Assembly (NCBI GenBank): GCA_964511265.1
Contig: CAZEES010000033.1
Coordinates: 1-8,700, forward strand
Reading direction: 5' to 3'
DNA from: Nitrosopelagicus sp964511265
Lineage (GTDB): Archaea; Thermoproteota; Nitrososphaeria; Nitrososphaerales; Nitrosopumilaceae
DNA: 8,700 bases
Shown here: positions 1 to 4,971 of the stretch, piece by piece
Layout: each line of letters begins with the position of its first letter
Position numbering within the stretch: the first letter of the stretch is position 1
Made by a program: the position numbers and the translations under genes
The notes under the pieces: generated by a model
The model's input: the letters and a program-made list of their open reading frames with translations, nothing else
Database searches by the model: none
What the model was told of the DNA's origin: nothing

Positions 1-203
1 TTGTCGCCATTTTGAATATTATTTGCATCTTCTGCCCACAATGTAATTTTGATTTCCATTCCATTGTCAACAAGCATTGCGTTTGCAACATCTACTGTTG
101 AACCAGCTTTTGTATTGACAGTTCTAACTTCTTCTTTACGTTCCACTGTTCCTTCAACATTAATGCCTGATCTCATATTCTTGGCTTCATCAATTGTTGT
201 CAT
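1..203 (-). CDS. OB-fold single-stranded nucleic-acid-binding protein (RPA/SSB-like), 5' part only
   Basis: The reading frame opens at an ATG (complement of 201-203) and stays open to the left edge, giving the first 67 residues; the 3' part lies outside the window. The visible part contains the pattern of an archaeal RPA-type OB fold. It has a strand with GINVEGTVERKEEVRTVNTKAG (about residues 13-34, shown here only as a landmark stretch split by the strand turn at VERKEE), then VDVANAMLVDNG and IKITLWAEDANNIQNGD. The order V-x-TK-x-G ... VA-A-x-L-x-D ... I-x-L/T-LW-x-D ... I-x-x-GD is typical of single-stranded-DNA-binding OB domains that protect ssDNA in replication and repair. A TATA-like box at 225-232 sits 25-26 bases before the ATG, so the mRNA is probably leaderless. 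The OB fold is well supported; whether it is a one-domain SSB or part of a longer RPA cannot be seen here. Confidence 0.8.
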   Translation of the reverse strand, partial: MTTIDEAKNMRSGINVEGTVERKEEVRTVNTKAGSTVDVANAMLVDNGMEIKITLWAEDANNIQNGD

Positions 204-224
204 GAATTAAAATTCCTTAAAATG

Positions 225-232
225 ATTATAAA
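225..232 (-). promoter_or_regulatory. TATA box of the OB-fold gene
   Basis: On the minus strand this reads TTTATAAT, close to the archaeal TATA consensus. Its centre is 25-26 bases upstream of the ATG at 203, the usual TATA-to-transcription-start distance, so transcription would start at or next to the start codon. Inferred from spacing and sequence only. Confidence 0.55.
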
Positions 233-274
233 CTTTATTTTTTATAGTAAAAAATGAAATCTCTATTGAAGAAG

Positions 275-280
275 TTATAT
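275..280 (+). promoter_or_regulatory. TATA box of tRNA-Leu
   Basis: The plus strand reads TTATAT within an AT-rich stretch (GTTATATGTTAAAA). It is centred about 28 bases before the first base of the tRNA at 306, which fits an archaeal tRNA promoter. The region 204-305 has no coding potential and appears to hold only this promoter and the divergent promoter of the OB-fold gene. Confidence 0.45.
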
Positions 281-305
281 GTTAAAATCTAGAATCTCCT
301 TTGTT

Positions 306-405
306 GGAGGGGTATCGAAGCCCGGTCAACCGAGAAGGACTCAAGATCAATGTATAAGATATCCTTTCTCTTAGGAGTTCGTGGGTTCGAATCCCACCCC
401 CTCCA
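306..405 (+). tRNA. tRNA-Leu (anticodon CAA) with a 15-nt intron
   Basis: A full class II cloverleaf can be drawn by hand. The acceptor stem is GGAGGGG (306-312) paired with CCCCTCC (398-404), with discriminator A at 405, as expected for Leu. The D arm is TCG/CGA (315-317, 331-333) with the GG pair at 324-325. The anticodon stem is AAGGA/TCCTT (335-339, 362-366). A 14-nt variable arm lies at 367-380, with CTC (368-370) pairing to GAG (375-377). The T arm is GTGGG-TTCGAAT-CCCAC (381-397). After removal of 346-360 the anticodon loop is C-T-CAA-G-A, so the tRNA decodes UUG. The mature length is 85 nt without CCA, which is not encoded (406-408 is CTT). The long variable arm together with A73 argues against tRNA-Ser. 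Confidence 0.95.
346..360 (+). other. tRNA intron at canonical position 37/38
   Basis: These 15 bases separate G37 (345) from A38 (361). They can be folded into a bulge-helix-bulge. The 5' bulge is A344-G345-A346 and the 3' bulge is A359-U360-A361, each cut after its second base. The central four-position helix is C340-G358, U341-A357, C342 opposite A356, and A343-U355. The third position is a C-A mismatch, and the outer intron helix is reduced to about one pair (U347-A354), so the motif is a relaxed form. Removal by the archaeal splicing endonuclease is inferred from this geometry. Confidence 0.85.
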
Positions 406-416
406 CTTCTACAAAA

Positions 417-539
417 TTACACAATCAATGATTTTGTCATTGTAATGTGATGACCTGTAATCTCTTTGTGAATTTTGGCATGTTCTTCAGTCTTGAAAGA
501 AAGATTACATCTGAAGCATTTCCACATCTTACTAGGCAT
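417..539 (-). CDS. 40-residue single C2H2 zinc-finger protein
   Basis: This short minus-strand gene runs from an ATG (complement of 537-539) to a TAA (complement of 417-419). It encodes one nearly ideal classical C2H2 finger filling most of the protein. C8-x2-C11-x12-H24-x5-H30 are the ligands, preceded by W6 and with F15 at the conserved hydrophobic core position; A21 takes the second core position, where Leu is usual. The tail after the finger is short and basic. A TATA box reading CTTTATATC (561-569, minus strand) lies exactly 26 bases upstream of the ATG, supporting this start and a leaderless mRNA. The next in-frame stop upstream (TAA, 582-584) leaves no other ATG. The gene ends 11 bases from the 3' end of the converging tRNA-Leu. 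It may bind DNA, RNA or protein; a single finger does not fix the target. Very small zinc-finger proteins are common in archaea and often missed by length cut-offs. Confidence 0.82.
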   Translation of the reverse strand: MPSKMWKCFRCNLSFKTEEHAKIHKEITGHHITMTKSLIV

Positions 540-560
540 GGAGTAAATGTTACCTTTTTC

Positions 561-569
561 GATATAAAG
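561..569 (-). promoter_or_regulatory. TATA box of the small zinc-finger gene
   Basis: The minus strand reads CTTTATATC, a near-consensus archaeal TATA element centred 26 bases before the ATG at 539. The stretch 540-648 between this gene and the divergent membrane-protein gene holds no convincing gene and appears to be a two-way promoter region. Confidence 0.6.
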
Positions 570-619
570 ATCATGTATAATTTATTCATGTTCAGAAAAA
601 ATCAAATCATAACCAATGG

Positions 620-627
620 TTTAGATA
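620..627 (+). promoter_or_regulatory. Possible TATA box of the membrane-protein/HD unit
   Basis: TTTAGATA, followed by TTTT, is centred about 25 bases before the ATG at 649. It is a weaker match to the consensus than the other boxes in the window; the call rests mainly on spacing. Confidence 0.35.
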
Positions 628-648
628 TTTTGAAATGTAGATGAGTTT

Positions 649-1269
649 ATGCCTGATCTCTTTGAATCTGTATTAGAATTTTCTTATCTTGGAATTTTTT
701 TCTTATTAATTCTTGTTAATGCTGCCCCATTACTAATGCCACCAACTTGGATAATTCTTGCATCATTCTATGCAATAGATACATCATATGATCCATTAGT
801 ATTAGCCTTAGTTGGCGCAACAGGTGCAACTATTGGCAGATTTATTCTTAAACAAGTGTCCACAGTCTTTAGAAGATTCATTCACAAAGAACAAAAATCT
901 CATCTTGACGCCATTGGAATTTTCCTAAACGCAAAAAAATTTGGTTATGTAATAACATCATTTCTTTTTGCTGCAACTCCCCTACCAAGCAATATGCTGT
1001 TTGTAACATATGGTCTTCTTAAGGCAAAAAGTATCGGTCTGTATATTGGATTTTGGGCTGGTCGTGTGGTATCTTACTATCTCATGATCTCTATAAGCAG
1101 TATTGTTCTAACACCATTTGTAGAACTATTCGAAGAGCGTTATATTGGAATTTTAATTGCAGATGGTTTGGGAATATCTGTAATAATATTATTTACTTGT
1201 ATTAATTGGACCTTGTTACTAAGCCAACGAAAATTCAAATTAACAAGACCAAAACTATGGAAATTATGA
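649..1269 (+). CDS. DedA/VTT-like (SNARE-associated) integral membrane protein
   Basis: The 206-residue protein is strongly hydrophobic, with about five membrane segments: roughly residues 11-40 (broken by P31-P32), 48-66, 98-121, 128-153 and 169-192. The tail is basic. Features that recall the DedA/VTT family are the small-residue motif GATGATIGRF (56-65), the proline-bearing membrane segment with ATPLPSN (109-115) followed by YGLLKAKS, and a following helix with GFWAGRVVSYY (134-144). In bacteria and eukaryotes such proteins act in lipid scrambling or undecaprenyl/polyprenyl-phosphate recycling. The archaeal substrate is unknown and this assignment is by pattern memory only. The stop overlaps the next gene's ATG by four bases (ATGA), so the two are very likely translated together. 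It could instead be an unrelated polytopic protein, since the most conserved DedA acidic and arginine residues are not obvious. Confidence 0.6.
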   Translation: MPDLFESVLEFSYLGIFFLLILVNAAPLLMPPTWIILASFYAIDTSYDPLVLALVGATGATIGRFILKQVSTVFRRFIHKEQKSHLDAIGIFLNAKKFGYVITSFLFAATPLPSNMLFVTYGLLKAKSIGLYIGFWAGRVVSYYLMISISSIVLTPFVELFEERYIGILIADGLGISVIILFTCINWTLLLSQRKFKLTRPKLWKL

Positions 1270-1877
1270 ACCAGTTGGAAAATCTCAGACTATTTGCACA
1301 AAAGCAAACTGAAAAAAATGATCCTGCACATGACTTTGAACACATTATGAGAGTTTATCACAACGCTGAACGAATATGCAAAAGTGAAAATGGAAATAAA
1401 AAATTAATTTTAACAGCTGTTTTATTACATGATATAATAAAATCTCCAAACCAAAAAGACTCTGCTCTTAAAAGTGCAAAACTATCCAAAAAAATACTAA
1501 AAGACTATTCTTTTTCAAATGATGAAATCATAATTATTTGTGATGCAATCAAAGAACATAGTTTTTCAAAAGGAAAAACTCCTTCTACAATTGAAGGAAA
1601 AATCCTTCAGGATGCTGATAGGCTAGATGCTATAGGAGCTATTGGATTAGCACGTGTATTCTCTTTTAGCGGTTCAAATAACAGGCCATTTTATGACCCA
1701 CAAGACCCATTTTCAAAAAATAGAGTGCCTAATGATAACAAATGGGCTTTTGATCACTTTTTTAAAAAATTACTATTATTGGAGGGAAAAATGAATACCA
1801 AAACTGGGAAAATACTTGCAAAACAACGTACAAAAATTTTAAAAAATTTTCTTAAAGAAATTAAAAATGAACTCTAA
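1266..1877 (+). CDS. HD-domain phosphohydrolase, YedJ-like
   Basis: With the start at 1266 the protein has 203 residues. It carries the HD-superfamily metal ligands in order: H26 in AHDFEH (21-26), H55-D56 in LLHDI, H98 in KEHSF, and the aspartates of QDADRLDAIGAIG (115-127, D118 the likely ligand). The last motif and the following LARVFSFSG, DPFSKNR and AFDHFFKKLL closely resemble my memory of E. coli YedJ, an HD protein of uncertain physiological substrate. It is probably a soluble metal-dependent phosphohydrolase acting on nucleotides or other phosphoesters. The frame is open upstream to an ATG at 1206 and another at 1257. I prefer 1266 because it makes the classical ATGA overlap with the preceding stop and fits the family's usual N-terminus. 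Tail to tail, it overlaps the unknown minus-strand gene by four bases (1874-1877). Confidence 0.85.
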   Translation: MNQLENLRLFAQKQTEKNDPAHDFEHIMRVYHNAERICKSENGNKKLILTAVLLHDIIKSPNQKDSALKSAKLSKKILKDYSFSNDEIIIICDAIKEHSFSKGKTPSTIEGKILQDADRLDAIGAIGLARVFSFSGSNNRPFYDPQDPFSKNRVPNDNKWAFDHFFKKLLLLEGKMNTKTGKILAKQRTKILKNFLKEIKNEL

Positions 1878-2185
1878 CCGTAATCTAAATACCTTTGATA
1901 CCTCTTCTCGACCTCTTTATTATCACCACTTTTGATCAATTTTTTTTCAACCTCAAACCTATTTTTCATATATTGACTAATCTCGTCAAATTCTTTATCT
2001 TTCTCAAATGATTGTAACAATGGCTGGATTTTACTAAAATATTCTATTGTTTTTTCTCTAAATTCCTCTTTTGTAGGATTCTTTACCCTGTTAATTCTAA
2101 ACCATAACATTGCCCAACTTGCACCTGTAATATGTGGCAAAAGATCCAATGCCCTCTCAATCTCAAATTTTTCGTCGTCTCTCAT
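1874..2185 (-). CDS. Conserved-looking hypothetical protein, 103 residues, downstream of hemB
   Basis: I do not recognise this family. The product is small, highly charged and predicted helical. A first segment (about 6-35) contains the aromatic/small patch GASWAMLWFR (21-30). A long charged stretch (about 37-75) follows, then a basic C-terminal helix rich in K/E/R ending in RYQRYLDYG. There is no signal peptide, membrane segment, cysteine pair or nucleotide-binding motif. The ATG lies seven bases after the hemB stop on the same strand, so it is probably the last gene of the ahbAB-hemB unit and may be co-expressed with tetrapyrrole genes. A functional link to haem synthesis is only a guess from position. 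Its TAG stop overlaps the converging HD gene's stop in the shared bases CTAA. Confidence 0.75.
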   Translation of the reverse strand: MRDDEKFEIERALDLLPHITGASWAMLWFRINRVKNPTKEEFREKTIEYFSKIQPLLQSFEKDKEFDEISQYMKNRFEVEKKLIKSGDNKEVEKRYQRYLDYG

Positions 2186-2192
2186 CTGACTC

Positions 2193-3167
2193 TTACAGTT
2201 TTTCAGCTATATGTTTTGCAAAATAAGTAACAATCATGTCTGCACCTGCACGTTTAATTGAATACAGTATCTCTTTCGTCATCTCTTCTTCATCTATCCA
2301 CCCTTGCATTGCTGCACCTTTTACAAGTGCATATTCTCCAGAAACACTATATGCTGATACTGGAACATTGAATCTTCTTCTAGTCTCTGAAATCAAATCT
2401 AAATATGTTAAAGCAGGTTTTATCATTACAATGTCTACTCCTTCATTGATGTCTGTTTCAACTTCTCTCATTGCTTCTCTTGGGTTTGTAAATGGAACTT
2501 GATATGTACGTCTGTCACTAAACTTTGGTGCACATTCAGCTGCGTCCCTAAACGGTGAATAGAAGTTTGATCTATGTTTTGCTGAATGCGACATAATTGC
2601 CACATCCGTGAATCCTTCATCATCTAATGCTTTTCTAATTGCACTTACTTGCCCATCCATCATTGCTGAAGGTGAAACTACATCAACTCCTGCTTTTGCT
2701 TGACTGACTGCAATTTTTGCTAATGTCTTTAAACTAGAATCATTATCAATTTTATCATTATGTACTAATCCGCAATGTCCTGATGTTGTGTATTGACAAA
2801 GGCATACGTCTGCCATTATCACAATTTTATCTCCAAAATTCTTTCGAATTTCTGTTATTGCCTTTTGTACTATCCCATGCTCTACAAATGCTGATGTTCC
2901 TTCACCATCTTTCTCTCCTGGAATTCCAAATAACATAATTGCTGGAATTCCTAATTCTGAAATTGTATCTACTTCATTTACTACTTCTGATAATGGAAGT
3001 CTTTCTATTGCTGGCATCGAATTTACTTGTTTTTTTGCTTCGATTCCTTCTTCAACAAAAACTGGACAAATTAGATCTTTTGGTGAAATTGAGACTTCTT
3101 GAATTAAATCTCTAATATTTTGGCTAGATCTTAATCTTCTTAATCGTCTCTCTGGAAAATTTGCCAT
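2193..3167 (-). CDS. hemB: Porphobilinogen synthase (5-aminolevulinate dehydratase)
   Basis: HemB condenses two 5-aminolevulinates to porphobilinogen, the second committed step of tetrapyrrole synthesis. The 324-residue length and the single TIM-barrel layout match the family. The zinc-type metal site is intact: C122 and C124 in DVCLCQYTTSGHCG and C132 in the same motif. Both active-site lysines are present: K197 in MSHSAKHRS and K250 in MIKPALTYLD. SPFRDAAE and KFSDRRTYQ follow K197 as usual. One odd point is YQVPFTNPREA (222-232), where most HemB proteins have YQ-M-D-P-A-N; the Asp of that loop is lost. The start MANFPERRLRRLR is the usual type. A TATA box at 3188-3195, 25 bases upstream, gives hemB its own possible promoter, although it is only 31 bases behind ahbAB. 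Confidence 0.97.
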   Translation of the reverse strand: MANFPERRLRRLRSSQNIRDLIQEVSISPKDLICPVFVEEGIEAKKQVNSMPAIERLPLSEVVNEVDTISELGIPAIMLFGIPGEKDGEGTSAFVEHGIVQKAITEIRKNFGDKIVIMADVCLCQYTTSGHCGLVHNDKIDNDSSLKTLAKIAVSQAKAGVDVVSPSAMMDGQVSAIRKALDDEGFTDVAIMSHSAKHRSNFYSPFRDAAECAPKFSDRRTYQVPFTNPREAMREVETDINEGVDIVMIKPALTYLDLISETRRRFNVPVSAYSVSGEYALVKGAAMQGWIDEEEMTKEILYSIKRAGADMIVTYFAKHIAEKL

Positions 3168-3187
3168 AGTTTGATTACACTTTGATT

Positions 3188-3195
3188 AAATATAA
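3188..3195 (-). promoter_or_regulatory. TATA box in the ahbAB-hemB gap
   Basis: The minus strand reads TTATATTT, centred about 25 bases before the hemB ATG at 3167. Its position would permit a leaderless hemB mRNA separate from read-through of the upstream ahbAB gene. Confidence 0.5.
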
Positions 3196-3198
3196 TTC

Positions 3199-4221
3199 CT
3201 AAGCAGTAATTGATTCTTCAATATCAAATTCATGCTCAACAAAATACTCCACTCTTGTTTTTTTAAATTCTCTAGAACTAAATAGAATTTTATATTCTTC
3301 TACATTAATCTGGTTTTGTATCTCACTTGCCATATCTTTTGCTTCCTCCACTGATTTACAATGTATCATTGAAAATACATTATACGGCCAATCTGGATAT
3401 ACTGGTCTCTCATAACAATGACTAACTTGTGGGAACGCACCTAATTTTTCACCAACTTGATTAATTTTATCCTCCGGAACCTTCCATACGATCATTCCAT
3501 TAGCTGTGAATCCTGCTTCTCTATGTCTAAGTATTGCTGCAAATCTACGCATGACTCCAATACTCTCATAATGTCTTAATCTTTCAAAAACTTCTTCTTC
3601 AGTAATTCCTAATGTGTTTGCTGCTTTTAGAAATGGTCTGTCTATAATCTCAAAATCTTTTTGTAATTGTCTGATGAATTCTTTATCCTCTTCTGTTGCA
3701 ACAAAATCCACAATTTTGATTTCTTTTTTAGATTCTGACGGCTTTACATCATGTTTTTTTGTTTCAACCATGTCTAGTTTTACACCAATTTTGAATAATT
3801 GTAACGTTGGTAACATTCTAACTTTTTTAATTCCATCTAATTTTGAAAATTTATCTAACTCTGTTTTTAAATCTGAACCTGGTGGAACTGCCAATGTAAA
3901 CCAAAGATTGAATTGATGCTCTCTCTCATAATTATGACTTACTCCCGGATGTTTGTTTATGTGATATGCAACTTTTTCTAATCTATCTGCCTCAATTTCC
4001 ATTGCAACTAACGAACTAGTATATCCCAATTTTCTAGTATCAAATATCGCACTTAATTGTCTTAACACTCCTTTTCTTTTCATCTTTGTTAATCTGGTTT
4101 TTACCTCATCAGACGAAATATTGAATTTCCTTGCAATTTCATCAAATGGTCTTGGAACTAATGGAAAAGTCCATTGAATTTCATTCAAAATTTCATTATC
4201 AATTTGTTCCATATCTGACAT
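3199..4221 (-). CDS. ahbAB: Siroheme decarboxylase, AhbA-AhbB fusion
   Basis: The 340-residue protein is two tandem Lrp/AsnC-like units, each a winged helix-turn-helix followed by an ACT-like RAM domain. Unit one covers about residues 5-152 and unit two about 177-330, joined by a charged linker (152-176). Both halves carry the siroheme-decarboxylase hallmark after the third strand: VSHNYER (94-100) with NLWFTL in the first, and VSHCYERP (266-273) with WPYNVFSM in the second. The second half ends with SSREFKKTRVEYF. In organisms with the alternative haem pathway, AhbA and AhbB are usually separate subunits that remove two acetate carboxyls from siroheme to give 12,18-didecarboxysiroheme; NirD/L/G/H do the same for haem d1. 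Fusion makes one chain the full heterodimer. It sits beside hemB and divergent to precorrin-2 dehydrogenase, which fits haem synthesis rather than gene regulation. An inframe ATG at 4212 is possible, but 4221 fits the TATA box at 4244-4251. Confidence 0.92.
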   Translation of the reverse strand: MSDMEQIDNEILNEIQWTFPLVPRPFDEIARKFNISSDEVKTRLTKMKRKGVLRQLSAIFDTRKLGYTSSLVAMEIEADRLEKVAYHINKHPGVSHNYEREHQFNLWFTLAVPPGSDLKTELDKFSKLDGIKKVRMLPTLQLFKIGVKLDMVETKKHDVKPSESKKEIKIVDFVATEEDKEFIRQLQKDFEIIDRPFLKAANTLGITEEEVFERLRHYESIGVMRRFAAILRHREAGFTANGMIVWKVPEDKINQVGEKLGAFPQVSHCYERPVYPDWPYNVFSMIHCKSVEEAKDMASEIQNQINVEEYKILFSSREFKKTRVEYFVEHEFDIEESITA

Positions 4222-4243
4222 ATATGAAAAATCTATGAAATCA

Positions 4244-4251
4244 ATTAAAAA
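4244..4251 (-). promoter_or_regulatory. TATA-like box of ahbAB
   Basis: The minus strand reads TTTTTAAT, centred 26-27 bases before the ATG at 4221, consistent with a leaderless transcript. It forms half of the divergent promoter region between the two haem-pathway units (4222-4302). Confidence 0.45.
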
Positions 4252-4272
4252 TGTAACGTGTATTTTTGAATG

Positions 4273-4281
4273 TATAAATTA
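4273..4281 (+). promoter_or_regulatory. TATA box of the precorrin-2 dehydrogenase/hemA unit
   Basis: TATAAATTA begins one base after the first in-frame ATG (4270-4272) of the downstream gene. It is centred 26 bases before an in-frame TTG at 4303. This is the best TATA match in the intergenic region on this strand. If functional, transcription would start at or near 4303 and the ATG at 4270 could not be used. Confidence 0.55.
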
Positions 4282-4302
4282 CATTTTGTTAATGGCAGAT
4301 CA

Positions 4303-4971
4303 TTGATAATTGATCTCCATCTAAATGGAAAAACTGTTGTTATTGTTGGAGCAGGGAATGAAGCTCTGAAACGGATAAAGTTACTTGAAAATGAAAAAAA
4401 CTGTGATATCCATGTTATTGGTGAAAACCCTCACCCTACAATAGAAAAGATTGCCAAACAAAAGAAAATACAACTAAAAAAACTTAAACTAACTTCTACA
4501 GATTTCTTAAAAGATTACAAAGCATTTCCAAATCTCTTTCTAATCATTGCAGCCACTTCTGATAGTAACCTAAATACAAAAATTGTAAACAAGGCCATTA
4601 AAATGAAAGTTTTGACATATGCATCTGATTCTCCTCGTTTTAGTGATATCTCATATCTTTCTTTAATTGATATCAAAAGAACGATAAAAGTTGGTATCTC
4701 AACTGGAGGGGCTAGCCCAATTATGGCTAAAAAAATCAAAGTGAAAACAAAAAAACTCCTAGAAAAAGCTATCACCGAAAATGACATTCAATTAATTAAG
4801 ATCCAAAAATTTGCAAGAGAACAATCAAAAACATTCATCTCAACTCAAAATGAAAGAAAAAAATTTCTCTATACACTAATGGACGATAAACGTGTTAAAG
4901 AGTTATTAAAAGATGGAAAATACAAGGCAATACAGACTAGAATAAAAAAAATGGTGAAAGATTGGAAATGA
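4303..4971 (+). CDS. sirC: Precorrin-2 dehydrogenase (SirC/Met8-type siroheme synthase)
   Basis: This enzyme oxidises precorrin-2 to sirohydrochlorin with NAD, and members of the Met8 branch also insert iron. In the 222-residue form, an N-terminal Rossmann fold starts immediately: IIDLHLNGKTVVIVGAGNEALK, with the G-A-G-N-E-A dinucleotide loop at residues 16-21 (read here from the TTG start). YASDSPRFSD contains D109, matching the Asp that serves both dehydrogenase and chelatase in Met8. GISTGGASP (131-139) is the family's substrate loop. A helical C-terminal domain follows. The frame is open back to ATG 4270, which would add 11 residues before the normal family start. I prefer TTG 4303 because the TATA box at 4273-4281 overlaps that ATG and lies 26 bases before the TTG. 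It overlaps hemA by ATGA at 4968-4971. Whether it chelates iron is uncertain. Confidence 0.9.
   Translation: MIIDLHLNGKTVVIVGAGNEALKRIKLLENEKNCDIHVIGENPHPTIEKIAKQKKIQLKKLKLTSTDFLKDYKAFPNLFLIIAATSDSNLNTKIVNKAIKMKVLTYASDSPRFSDISYLSLIDIKRTIKVGISTGGASPIMAKKIKVKTKKLLEKAITENDIQLIKIQKFAREQSKTFISTQNERKKFLYTLMDDKRVKELLKDGKYKAIQTRIKKMVKDWK
4953..4957 (+). promoter_or_regulatory. Ribosome binding site for hemA
   Basis: GGTGA lies ten bases before the ATG at 4968 and is complementary to the conserved CACCTCC end of archaeal 16S rRNA. It is only four bases from the alternative ATG at 4962, so it favours 4968. Internal genes of archaeal operons typically use such sites while first genes are leaderless. 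Confidence 0.5.

Noticed and set aside
204..305. A structured RNA or riboswitch between the OB-fold gene and tRNA-Leu
   Set aside because: The stretch is AT-rich with no stable stem that I could draw and is accounted for by two divergent TATA boxes.
306..405. tRNA-Ser, the other class II tRNA with a long variable arm
   Set aside because: The spliced anticodon is CAA and the discriminator base is A, both fitting Leu, not Ser.
447..644. A 65-codon plus-strand open frame between the tRNA and the membrane-protein gene
   Set aside because: It lies antisense to the C2H2 zinc-finger gene, has no family features or good promoter, and its open frame is explained by the opposite strand's codons and AT-rich spacer.
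2236..2502. Open frame antisense to hemB
   Set aside because: It lies wholly inside a well-supported gene with all catalytic residues and has no motif of its own; the same holds for 3614-3916 (in ahbAB) and 8114-8335 (in thiDN).
3199..4221. Lrp/AsnC transcription regulator
   Set aside because: The winged-helix/RAM fold is present twice in tandem, and each half carries the siroheme-decarboxylase VSH-x-YER motif in a haem gene cluster, so an enzyme is more likely than a DNA-binding regulator.
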